Shown piece after piece: positions 9,792-17,346 of a stretch of 64,000 bases of DNA. Location: positions 281,131-345,130 of the forward strand of contig LJSF01000016.1 in assembly GCA_001314655.1 (NCBI GenBank), given 5' to 3'. The position numbers were made by a program, and so were the translations under genes. Source of the stretch: Rhodobacteraceae bacterium HLUCCA08 (lineage in GTDB: Bacteria > Pseudomonadota > Alphaproteobacteria > Rhodobacterales > Rhodobacteraceae). The notes beneath the pieces were generated by a model. It did no database searches. It was not told the DNA's origin and saw nothing but the letters and a program-made list of their open reading frames with translations. The stretch's first letter is position 1. Each line of letters opens with the position of its first letter.

Positions 9792-10748
9792 ATGAAGAAT
9801 TCCTCCACCATGGTGCTTGTCGGCGGCTTCGGCTTCGTCGGGCGCAACATCCTGGATGTGGTGATGACCGACCCGGCCTTTTCGGGCCTCGATCCGGTGG
9901 TGATCGACAATCTGTCCAACGCCGCGCCCGGGCACGAGGCCCTGGACCTGCCCAGCCATGCGGGCAGCTACGAAACCGCCGAGGCGCTGGCCTTTCTGGA
10001 CGGGCTGGAGGGCGACCGCGACGGGCGCATCTTCGTCTTTCTGGCCGGCGAAACCCGGGTGGCGGAATCGAAGGACAGGCCGCTGGATTTCATCGACGCC
10101 AATATCAGCGACCCCGCCCGCTTCGTGATGCAGGCGGTGCGGCCGGGCGACAGGTTCATCCTGATCTCGACCGCCGGCGCGCTGTTCGACGGCACCTTCG
10201 AGGTGCGCGTCGACAGCCCCTATTGCCCCAAGAATTTCTATGGCGCGACCAAGGCGGCCGAGGAAATGATCCTGGGCAAGCTGGTCGAGCTGCGCGGCGG
10301 CACCTTTTCCGTGGTGCGTCTGACCAATGTCTTCGGACGGTTTTCCGACAACAAGAAAAGCGCGATCCATGCCTTCACCCGCGCCGCGATCGCCGGCGAC
10401 AGCGTCACCATCAACGGCGATGGGCTGCAAAGCCGAGATTTCATCTATGCGGGCGACGTGGGTCTTGGCATCGCCACGCTGGCCAACCGTCTGCGCGCGG
10501 GCGAAGCGACCGCGCCGGTCAACATGCTGGGTTCCGGCCACAGCACCTCGCTGATGGATGTCGTCGCCGCGATCGAAGCGGCGACGGGCCGATCTCTGGC
10601 CTATGAAAAGATCCCCGCAACGGACCTGCTGGCGACGGAGCCACGCGACGTGATCGCCAATGGCGATGATGTGCGCGTGTTGCTGGGCGACCGGATCACG
10701 CCGTTTGTCGACGGGATCCGTGCGACCCACGCCTATTACGCCGGCTGA
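9792..10748 (+). CDS. NAD-dependent epimerase/dehydratase
   Basis: A 318-residue extended SDR. The N-terminal Rossmann motif is VGGFGFVG (about residues 9-16), followed by VVIDNLSNA. ILISTAGALFDG stands where the catalytic Ser/Thr loop is expected, and NFYGATKAAEE carries YxxxK. VRLTNVFG, INGDGLQSRDFIYAGDVG and the C-terminal substrate region are typical of NDP-sugar epimerases and dehydratases. The ATG at 9792 lies just before the Rossmann strand. It is followed seven bases later by UDP-galactopyranose mutase, so they probably form an operon. The substrate cannot be assigned; a UDP-glucose/galactose epimerase feeding the mutase is possible but unproven. Confidence 0.85.
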   Translation: MKNSSTMVLVGGFGFVGRNILDVVMTDPAFSGLDPVVIDNLSNAAPGHEALDLPSHAGSYETAEALAFLDGLEGDRDGRIFVFLAGETRVAESKDRPLDFIDANISDPARFVMQAVRPGDRFILISTAGALFDGTFEVRVDSPYCPKNFYGATKAAEEMILGKLVELRGGTFSVVRLTNVFGRFSDNKKSAIHAFTRAAIAGDSVTINGDGLQSRDFIYAGDVGLGIATLANRLRAGEATAPVNMLGSGHSTSLMDVVAAIEAATGRSLAYEKIPATDLLATEPRDVIANGDDVRVLLGDRITPFVDGIRATHAYYAG

Positions 10749-10761
10749 CGGGCACGTGGCC

Positions 10762-11907
10762 GTGGACCGGGTCATCGTCGCGGGCGCCGGGCTGTCCGGC
10801 GCGGTTCTGGCCCGGGAACTGGCCGAGGCGGGCCTTGGCGTGACCGTTTTCGAATCGCGCGATCATGTCGCGGGCAATTGCCACACCGCCCGCGACCCCG
10901 AGACCGGCGTGTTGGTCCATGTCTATGGGCCGCATATCTTTCACACCGACGATGCCGAGGTCTGGGATTACGTCAACGCGCACGCCCGGTTCATGCCCTA
11001 TCGCCATACAGTGCGCACGACGGTTGGTGACAGGGTGTTTTCGCTTCCCGTCAACCTGGCGACGATCAACGCGCTGTTCGGCCTCGACATGACCCCGGAC
11101 GAGGCCGAGGCCTTTGTCCGCGCCCGCACCGTGCAGCCCGATGGCCCGCCCCGAACCTTCGAAGAGCAGGCGCTGGCGATGATCGGGCCCGAACTCTACG
11201 AGGCGTTCTTCAAGGGTTACACGCAAAAGCAATGGGGCGTGCATCCGCGCGATCTGCCCGCCGCGATCCTGAAACGCCTGCCGGTGCGGTTCACCGCCGA
11301 TGACAGCTATTTCCCGCACCGGTTCGAGGGCATTCCGAAGGACGGCTATACCGCGATGGTCGCGTCGATCCTGGACCACCCGGGGGTCGATCTGCACCTG
11401 TCGACGCCGTTCGACGGCGATCCGGACGCTGCGCATCTGGTCTATACCGGCCCGCTCGATGCCTATTTCGGGCATCGCCTGGGTCGGCTGGGCTATCGCA
11501 CGCTGGATTTCGAACACCATCGCGCCGAGGGCAGGGTCCAGGATTGCGCGGTGATGAATTTCGGCGATGTCGACGTGCCGCAGACCCGCATCACCGAACA
11601 CAAGCATTTCGCCCCCTGGGAACGGCACGACAGGACCGTCTGGACCCGGGAACGCGCGCGCGATTGCGGCCCGGACGACATTCCCTATTACCCGATCCGC
11701 CTGGTGCGTGAAAAAGCGCTGCTGGCCGATTACGTGGCGCTTGCCCGGTCCGAAACCGGGGTGACCTTTGCCGGCCGGCTGGGCACCTATCGCTATCTCG
11801 ACATGGATCGCTGCATCCGCGAGGCGCTGGATTGTGCCCGGGCGATCCTGGCCGCCCGGCGGGACGGGGCACCGATGCCGGTCTTTTCCGCCCCGCCGCT
11901 GGGATAG
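10762..11907 (+). CDS. glf: UDP-galactopyranose mutase
   Basis: A flavoenzyme of about 381 residues that converts UDP-galactopyranose to UDP-galactofuranose. Visible are the FAD dinucleotide fold VIVAGAGLSGAVLARELAE, DHVAGNCHT, YGPHIFHTDD, FSLPVNLATIN, YTQKQWGVHPRDLP, DSYFPHRFEGIPKDGYTAM, GPLDAYFGHRLGRL, ITEHKHFAPWE and LGTYRYLDMD, covering the whole length in the expected order. Two GTG codons are possible starts, 10756 and 10762; I chose 10762 for better spacing from ACGGGC. It points to a galactofuranose-containing surface glycan. The downstream hemD gene has its own ribosome-binding site and belongs to housekeeping. Confidence 0.95.
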   Translation: MDRVIVAGAGLSGAVLARELAEAGLGVTVFESRDHVAGNCHTARDPETGVLVHVYGPHIFHTDDAEVWDYVNAHARFMPYRHTVRTTVGDRVFSLPVNLATINALFGLDMTPDEAEAFVRARTVQPDGPPRTFEEQALAMIGPELYEAFFKGYTQKQWGVHPRDLPAAILKRLPVRFTADDSYFPHRFEGIPKDGYTAMVASILDHPGVDLHLSTPFDGDPDAAHLVYTGPLDAYFGHRLGRLGYRTLDFEHHRAEGRVQDCAVMNFGDVDVPQTRITEHKHFAPWERHDRTVWTRERARDCGPDDIPYYPIRLVREKALLADYVALARSETGVTFAGRLGTYRYLDMDRCIREALDCARAILAARRDGAPMPVFSAPPLG

Positions 11908-11966
11908 GCGTTGCGCCGTCCCGGGGCTTTCGACAGGCTGTGCCGCGGAAGGAGCACGTCCCGCCG

Positions 11967-12656
11967 ATGCCGCAAGACCCCGTGATCCTGCTGACCCGGC
12001 CGCAATCGGCCTCGGACCGGTTCGCATCGGCCCTGCGCGCGCATTGGTCCGGCCATATCGAAATCAGCCCGATTATGGCGATCGAGCCGGTTCCGGTGAC
12101 CGATGTCCCAAAGGCGCCCGGCGGCGTGATCCTGACCTCGGGCCATGCGGTTCCGGCGGCGGCGACGCTCGCTCCGGGCGCCACGGCCTATTGCGTCGGG
12201 GGCACCACGGCCGGGCGGGCATCCCGGGCGGGCCTTGATGCGATCAGCGCCGGCGGCGATGCCGAGGCGCTGGTGGCGATGATTCTCGCCGACCCTCCCC
12301 GGGGCGCCTTGCTGCATCTGCGCGGCGCCGAGGCCCGGGGCGATGTCGCGGCGCGACTGACTGACGCGGGGGTGCCCTGCGCGGACCGCGTCGTTTATCG
12401 CGCCGTTCCCTGCAATCTGAGCGCCCGGGCGCAGGCGCTTCTGGACGGGGACGCTCCGGTGATCCTTCCCCTGTTTTCGCCCCGTTCGGCTGAATTAGTC
12501 TCTGGCCAGGGACCTTGGCGGGCCGAGCTTCGTATCGCCGCCATGAGCGCGGCGGTGGCCCGGGCGGCGACACCGCTTTGTGCGGCGCGGCTCGATATCG
12601 CGGCGCAGCCCGAGGCGGAGGCGATGTTAACGCTGACTCTGCGCCTGCTCGCTTGA
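11967..12656 (+). CDS. hemD: Uroporphyrinogen-III synthase
   Basis: A 229-residue cytosolic enzyme of tetrapyrrole synthesis that cyclises hydroxymethylbilane to uroporphyrinogen III. The family is weakly conserved; LLTRPQSAS at the N-terminus, GVILTSGHAV, AYCVGGTTA and LLHLRGAEARGDVAARL match its layout, as does the length. ATG 11967 follows AAGGAGCA about 11 bases upstream. The assignment is supported by context: in Rhodobacterales hemD is followed by a mitofilin-like gene and hemY, as seen here. hemC is not adjacent; the mutase gene sits upstream instead, so the glycan island appears to abut hemD directly. Confidence 0.85.
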   Translation: MPQDPVILLTRPQSASDRFASALRAHWSGHIEISPIMAIEPVPVTDVPKAPGGVILTSGHAVPAAATLAPGATAYCVGGTTAGRASRAGLDAISAGGDAEALVAMILADPPRGALLHLRGAEARGDVAARLTDAGVPCADRVVYRAVPCNLSARAQALLDGDAPVILPLFSPRSAELVSGQGPWRAELRIAAMSAAVARAATPLCAARLDIAAQPEAEAMLTLTLRLLA

Positions 12657-12722
12657 GGGTCGTCCGGCGGCGGGATAGGGTCCGAATGTCGGTCCGACAC
12701 GATCACCGAAGGGGGAAGGATA

Positions 12723-14054
12723 TTGGCGAAATCGACGAAGCCGCCTCGTGGTAACCGCAACGCCCCCGCGTCCGACGACCCGTCGGACCCGAAATTCGTT
12801 GTTCCCGAGGCCGAAATCACGGATGCCGAAATCAACGAAGACGCAAAGTCCGACGATGGCGATGCGTCGATCGCCGCGGAGGCGGCGCCGGACGACACGC
12901 CCGAAACGGGTGCCGATGACGCAGCGACGACGCCCGAGGCGTCCGCAGGATCGACCCCCCCCAAGGCGGAGCCCGATGTCGAAGAGCCGGTGACCGAGCC
13001 GGATCGGCGCGAGGCCGACCAGGTTGACGAGCCAGCCGACACCCGGCCCGACCCCACCGTGGACGCCGAACCGCCAAGGCGTGGCGGGTTCGCCGGTGGT
13101 CTGTTCGGCGGTCTTCTGGCCGGAGTGATCGGATTTGGCGTCGCCACTTATCTGTTCCGTGATGCGGCGCCCGACCCGACCCCGGACATCGCCGCGAACA
13201 GGACCGCGATCGATACCTTGCGCTCGGATCTGGACGCCCTGCCGCCGGTGCCGGACCTGTCCGCGCTGCGGGACGAGGTAGGCGCGATCGACGGTCGCCT
13301 GACCGATCTGTCGGACACCTTGCAATCAGAGAACGAGCAGACCGAGACCCGGCTGGCCGATCTCGACCAGCGGCTGAGCGATCTGGAAAAGGCGCCCAAT
13401 GCCGACGGCACCCTGTCGGACCAGGCGATGGCCGCCTATCAGCGCGACCTCGATACGCTGCGCGCCGAGATCGACGCCCAGCAGGACCAGATGGCCGCGC
13501 TGGCCGCCGATGCCGAAACCGCCCTGGCCGGCGCCGAGGCCGAAGCCCAGGCGATCGAACAGGCCGCGCGCGATGCGGCGGCCCGCGCCACGCTTGCCCG
13601 GCTGCGGGCCGCGCTGGATACCGGCGAACCCTTCGCGTCGCTGATCCCTGACCTGGGCGATCTGGGCGCCGACCTGCCGGCCGCCCTGACCTCGGTCGCC
13701 GATGCCGGCGTGCCGACGGTGCAGGAGCTGAGCAGCTCTTTCCCCGACGCGGCCCGCGCAGCCCTTGCCGCGGCCCGGGCCGAGGACGGCGCAAGCGGCG
13801 GCGTCGGCGCCTTTCTGCGTGACCGGTTCGAGGTCCGCTCGACCGTGCCGCGCGACGGCGACGACCCGGACGCGGTCCTGTCCCGCGCCGAAGCGGCGGT
13901 GCGCGACGGCCGCCTGTCCGATGCCCTGGCCGAGGTCGAGACCCTGCCCGAAGCCGCCCGTGCCGCGATGACCGATTGGTTGGCCGAAGCCGAGGCGCGC
14001 CGCAACGCCGTGGCCGCCGTCGATACCCTGATGCAATCCGTTTCCGATAATTGA
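12723..14054 (+). CDS. Mitofilin/Mic60-like inner-membrane protein
   Basis: A 443-residue protein with an acidic, Asp/Glu/Ala/Pro-rich N-terminal 115 residues, one membrane segment at about 120-143 (GGFAGGLFGGLLAGVIGF...), a long periplasmic coiled coil (about 160-290, rich in Asp-Leu heptads) and a helical C-terminal domain (about 300-440, SLIPDLGDLGADLPAAL, DAVLSRAEAAVRDGRLSDAL) resembling the mitofilin domain. It starts with TTG at 12723 after a GGGGGAAGGA Shine-Dalgarno at 12711-12719. The bacterial homologue is thought to shape envelope contact sites and intracytoplasmic membranes. Genetic coupling with hemD and hemY is the usual arrangement in this order. Its stop overlaps the region just before hemY. 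Confidence 0.85.
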   Translation: MAKSTKPPRGNRNAPASDDPSDPKFVVPEAEITDAEINEDAKSDDGDASIAAEAAPDDTPETGADDAATTPEASAGSTPPKAEPDVEEPVTEPDRREADQVDEPADTRPDPTVDAEPPRRGGFAGGLFGGLLAGVIGFGVATYLFRDAAPDPTPDIAANRTAIDTLRSDLDALPPVPDLSALRDEVGAIDGRLTDLSDTLQSENEQTETRLADLDQRLSDLEKAPNADGTLSDQAMAAYQRDLDTLRAEIDAQQDQMAALAADAETALAGAEAEAQAIEQAARDAAARATLARLRAALDTGEPFASLIPDLGDLGADLPAALTSVADAGVPTVQELSSSFPDAARAALAAARAEDGASGGVGAFLRDRFEVRSTVPRDGDDPDAVLSRAEAAVRDGRLSDALAEVETLPEAARAAMTDWLAEAEARRNAVAAVDTLMQSVSDN

Positions 14055-14065
14055 GGCTGCCGCCC

Positions 14066-15553
14066 ATGCTCTGGTCCCTGACGAAGATTCTGCTGTTCGT
14101 GGCTGCCATCACCGCCGCGACCTTTGGCGCGACGATGTTGATGGGGGTCGAAGGCGGTGCCGTGGTCGATATCGGCGGCCGGGCCTATTCCTTTTCGGTC
14201 CTGGACATGGTGATCGGGGCGATCGTCCTGGTGGCCGTGATCTGGCTTCTGTTCAAGCTGGTCGGTCTGCTTGTCGCTGTCTTCAAGTTCCTCAACGGCG
14301 ATGAAACCGCGATTTCGCGCTATTTCGCCCGCAACCGCGAACGCCGCGGCTTCGAGGCGCTGAGCGAGGGGATGATGGCGCTGGCCTCGGGCGATGGGCG
14401 GTTGGCGATGGCCAAGGCAACGCGCGCGGATCGCTATCTGAACCGCCCCGATCTGACCAACCTGCTGACCGCCCAGGCGGCCGAGATGGCCGGCGACAAG
14501 CGCATGGCCGAGCTGACCTATCGCAAGCTGCTGGAGGACGAGCGGACCCGCTTTGTCGGCGTGCGCGGGATCCTGAAGCAGAAACTGGACGAAGGTGACA
14601 CCGAAACCGCGATGGCGCTGGCGAAAAAGGCGTTTGCGCTCAAGCCGCGGCACGAGGAAACCCAGGACATCCTGCTGCGTCTGCAGGCCGGCGGCGGCGA
14701 CTGGACGGGCGCGCGCGAAACCCTGGCGGCCAAGCTGAAATCCGGCACCCTGCCGCGCGACGTGCACAAGCGGCGCGACGCGGTGCTGGCGGTCAGCCAG
14801 GCGCGCGATGTCGTCGACGAGGGCAAGAGCATCGAGGCCCGCGAGGCCGCGATCGAGGCCAACCGGCTGTCGCCCGACCTGGTGCCCGCCGCGGTGATGG
14901 CCGCGCGCGGCTATATCGACCAGGGCAACAAGCGCGCCGCGACCCGGATCGTGAAAAAGGCCTGGGCCGCGCAACCGCATCCGGACCTGGCCAACGCCTT
15001 TGCCATGATCGAACCGGATGAGGATGCCCGCGCCCGGCTCAAGCGGTTCCAGGCGCTGACCAAGGGAACCGCCAGCCAGCCGGAATCGCGGATGCTGATG
15101 GCCGAGCTGAACATCGCCGCCGAGGATTTCCCTGCCGCCCGCCGCGCCCTGGGTGATCTGGTCGAGACCGACCCCACGACCCGCAACCTGACGATCATGG
15201 CGGCGGTGGAACGGGGCGAGGGTGCCTCGGATGCCGTGGTGCGCGGTTGGCTGGCCCGGGCCCTGACCGCGCCGCGGGCCGAACAATGGATCTGCGACAA
15301 GTGCCACAATATCGAACCGGTCTGGGGCCCGGTCTGCGGCAATTGCGGCGGCTTCGACACCCTGTCCTGGACGCGGCCCCCGAAATCCGAGGTGATGGCC
15401 CCGACGGGGGTCGAGATGCTGCCGCTGATCGTCGGCCAGGTCGAGGACAAGCGCAGCGACCCCGAACCGGAAGCGCCGCTCGAGGCCGAGGTGATCGATG
15501 CCGAGATCGTCACCGATGGCGCACCGGCGAAGACGGCGGAAGAGGCGAAATAG
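14066..15553 (+). CDS. hemY: HemY-type TPR membrane protein with LapB-like rubredoxin tail
   Basis: A 495-residue protein. Two membrane helices lie at about 1-22 and 45-75, followed by the HemY_N region (DETAISRYFARNRERRGFEAL), a TPR-like helical array at about 110-395, and a C-terminal metal site C410-x2-C413-x10-C424-x2-C427 with WGPVCGNCGGFDTLSW. The tail to 495 is acidic and low complexity. Despite its name this family is not protoporphyrinogen oxidase; its role in heme synthesis is unproven. The cysteine spacing is that of the LapB rubredoxin domain. The ATG at 14066 follows GAGG nine bases upstream and starts at the first membrane helix. Confidence 0.82.
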   Translation: MLWSLTKILLFVAAITAATFGATMLMGVEGGAVVDIGGRAYSFSVLDMVIGAIVLVAVIWLLFKLVGLLVAVFKFLNGDETAISRYFARNRERRGFEALSEGMMALASGDGRLAMAKATRADRYLNRPDLTNLLTAQAAEMAGDKRMAELTYRKLLEDERTRFVGVRGILKQKLDEGDTETAMALAKKAFALKPRHEETQDILLRLQAGGGDWTGARETLAAKLKSGTLPRDVHKRRDAVLAVSQARDVVDEGKSIEAREAAIEANRLSPDLVPAAVMAARGYIDQGNKRAATRIVKKAWAAQPHPDLANAFAMIEPDEDARARLKRFQALTKGTASQPESRMLMAELNIAAEDFPAARRALGDLVETDPTTRNLTIMAAVERGEGASDAVVRGWLARALTAPRAEQWICDKCHNIEPVWGPVCGNCGGFDTLSWTRPPKSEVMAPTGVEMLPLIVGQVEDKRSDPEPEAPLEAEVIDAEIVTDGAPAKTAEEAK

Positions 15554-15599
15554 CCCCTTTCCCGCCCGCCCCTGCGGTGCTAAGAGCGCCGCCACGGTT

Positions 15600-15675
15600 G
15601 CCGCTGTAGCTCAGCTGGTAGAGCACGTCATTCGTAATGATGGGGTCGGGGGTTCGAGTCCCTTCAGCGGCACCA
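15600..15675 (+). tRNA. tRNA-Thr (anticodon CGT)
   Basis: A 76-base cloverleaf with encoded CCA. Acceptor GCCGCTG (15600-15606) pairs with CAGCGGC (15665-15671), followed by discriminator A and CCA. The D arm is GCTCAGCTGGTAGAGC. The anticodon stem is CGTCA/TGATG around loop TTCGTAA, giving CGT, and the T arm contains GGTTCGAGTCC. CGT reads ACG threonine codons, common in this GC-rich genome. It lies between hemY and the cytochrome gene. Confidence 0.97.
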
Positions 15676-15818
15676 CTTCACGCCTCAACGTCCACCTGAC
15701 CACCTCTCCGGGGGAGGTGAGGGTCTGGATGTCCTCGACCCGGATCTCGCCGAAGGGGCGATAGCTGCGCTCGGTCTCGGGTGCGCCGGTGGCACCGGAG
15801 AACAGGGTGAGCGGACGC
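15676..15818 (-). pseudogene. Possible Rhs-like coding remnant next to the tRNA
   Basis: On the minus strand this stretch stays open and encodes PLTLFSGATGAPETERSYRP then FGEIRVEDIQTLTSPGEV. The sequence around SYRPFGE resembles the segment before the RHS core hallmark (a Tyr-x-Pro-Phe-Gly-Glu turn). There is no start, no hallmark and no continuation on either side; the frame then runs into antisense tRNA sequence. It could be a chance ORF in GC-rich DNA, so confidence is low. Confidence 0.22.
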
Positions 15819-15847
15819 AAAAAGGCCGCCGGAGCGTTCCGGCGGCC
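15819..15847 (-). terminator. Rho-independent terminator of the cytochrome c gene
   Basis: A perfect ten-base-pair stem, GGCCGCCGGA (15824-15833) with TCCGGCGGCC (15838-15847), around a four-base loop. It is followed on the minus strand by a run of five T (15823-15819). It sits 22 bases beyond the cytochrome stop codon. Confidence 0.9.
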
Positions 15848-15869
15848 CTTCTGTCCCGGTCAGGCGGGG

Positions 15870-16304
15870 TTACTCGCCCAGCGAGGCCAGGTAGGCGTAG
15901 ATGTCGCGGGCCTGCTGTTCCTCGCGGACGCGCCAGGACATCAGGCCGCGGGCACGGCTGTCGCCGGTGGCTTCGCGCAGCCAGGCGGTGGGATCCTGGA
16001 CATAGGCGACGAAGCTGTCTTCGTCCCAGGTCGTGCCCTCGGCGTTCAGCGCAAGCAGCGCCTCGGAATAGCGGAAATCGGCAACCGCGCCGATCGTCGC
16101 GCCGGCCATGCCGTAGAGGTTCGGGCCGGTGCGGGCATTGCGGCCGGCCAGGGTTTCGCCGGCCTCGTTCACCACCACGTGGCAGGTGACGCATTGCCGG
16201 TTGAACTGCTCTTCCCCGGCGGCGGCATCGCCGGTCGGGGCGTCCTGGGCCAGCAGCGGGGCGGCCAGAAGGGTCGCGGCGGTGGCAAGAGCGAAGGTTT
16301 TCAT
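15870..16304 (-). CDS. Class I cytochrome c (c2-like), exported
   Basis: A 144-residue periplasmic electron carrier. A signal peptide covers residues 1-20 (MKTFALATAATLLAAPLLAQ), and heme attachment is CVTCH at residues 38-42. The middle has TGPNLYGMAG and FRYSEALLAL, typical of the mitochondrial/c2 type, and a GLMSW segment near residue 119 can supply the axial Met. Length fits a small soluble c2 type. It is a single-gene unit with its own terminator downstream and an ATG start. Partner enzymes (bc1, oxidases) are not in the window, so its chain cannot be assigned. Confidence 0.9.
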   Translation of the reverse strand: MKTFALATAATLLAAPLLAQDAPTGDAAAGEEQFNRQCVTCHVVVNEAGETLAGRNARTGPNLYGMAGATIGAVADFRYSEALLALNAEGTTWDEDSFVAYVQDPTAWLREATGDSRARGLMSWRVREEQQARDIYAYLASLGE

Positions 16305-16554
16305 CTGGGTTTCCTCGTTGTTTCGGTCGAGACGTCGAATCGTTCCAAACCTTAAGGCGCAGGGATGCGGCGTCCAGTTACATGTCGCCGCACCCCTTCG
16401 TCATTCAATATCATGTGGGATTTCATGGTGGAAACGCGCGATGCAGCCCTGCCGCGTTTGCGTGCAAACCGCCCGGAGCGTCCTGCGCCGGCTTTGACTT
16501 GGGCCCTGGTTTGCGATTCAACCGATCGAAAGGAAATCGTGAAAGGCGTGCCCC

Positions 16555-17346
16555 ATGCGGTTGTCGGTTGCTTTCGAAGATACACGCGGCGCCCCCAAGG
16601 CGGGCGGGCCGGTCATGGTCGGCTGGTTCCTGGTCGAACAGAAGGGTGGCATCGTCTTTTACCCGCCCGAGCGCGTGCGCCATGCCGAGCAGAACCGGAC
16701 CCATGCCAAATCCGCCAGCCGGTGCCCGGCGGTCATCAACATGGAAAGCCGCTATTTCCTGATCCGCAGCCCCTACGACATCCATATCGGTTTCGCCCGC
16801 GACAAGGACGGCAAGCCCGTCCTGCGCAACCTGGCCGGCACGATGAGCGGGATCCGCGGCAGCAAGCTGGGCGAAAAGCTGCATGTCACGAGCGAGGTCG
16901 AATGGCGCCACGCGGGCATCCCCACGATCCAGCTGGCCCTGCCCTATTGCTTCATCACCGACGAGCCGGTCCATGCCACCCAGCTGAGCCCGTTCATGCA
17001 TTACAACAAGGACCCGTTGCCCGGCACGATCTTTGGCGGGCGGTTTCCGATCAATGTCTGGCCGCGGCCCTTGATGTGGGCCTTCGAATGGCACGAGCCG
17101 GACAAGCCGATCAGGATCAAGCGTGGCGATCCGCTGTTCTACATCGGGTTCGAAACCCCGTCGCCCGAGCGCCCCATCGGCATGGTCGAGGCCGAACTGA
17201 CCGATGATCTGCGCGACTACATGGAGCTGATCTCGGGCGCTGTGAACTACGTCAACCAGACATTCTCCTTGTTCGAAGAGGCCGAAAAACGCCGGCCAGA
17301 GGTGCTGCTGACGCCGAAGAAACGGTCGCGGGCCGACACCGAATGA
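16555..17346 (+). CDS. Unknown protein heading the flagellar modification module
   Basis: A 263-residue soluble protein that I do not recognise. No signal peptide or membrane helix is visible. It is rich in aromatic residues and prolines with a beta-rich look: VGWFLVEQKGGIVFYPPERV, YFLIRSPYDIHIGFARD, IQLALPYCFITDEPV, FPINVWPRPLMWAFEWHEPD and GDPLFYIGFETPSPERPI. The C-terminus is helical and basic (EEAEKRRPEV, TPKKRSR). ATG 16555 has a weak AAAGG upstream; an inner ATG lies at 16615. Its stop overlaps the next start (ATGA, 17343-17346), so it is coupled to a TPR-glycosyltransferase. A role in modifying a flagellar or surface glycan is inferred only from context. Confidence 0.78.
   Translation: MRLSVAFEDTRGAPKAGGPVMVGWFLVEQKGGIVFYPPERVRHAEQNRTHAKSASRCPAVINMESRYFLIRSPYDIHIGFARDKDGKPVLRNLAGTMSGIRGSKLGEKLHVTSEVEWRHAGIPTIQLALPYCFITDEPVHATQLSPFMHYNKDPLPGTIFGGRFPINVWPRPLMWAFEWHEPDKPIRIKRGDPLFYIGFETPSPERPIGMVEAELTDDLRDYMELISGAVNYVNQTFSLFEEAEKRRPEVLLTPKKRSRADTE

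Noticed and set aside
15611-15675. Minus-strand peptide KGLEPPTPSLRMTCSTS
   Set aside because: It is the antisense translation of the tRNA-Thr gene, a known annotation artefact.
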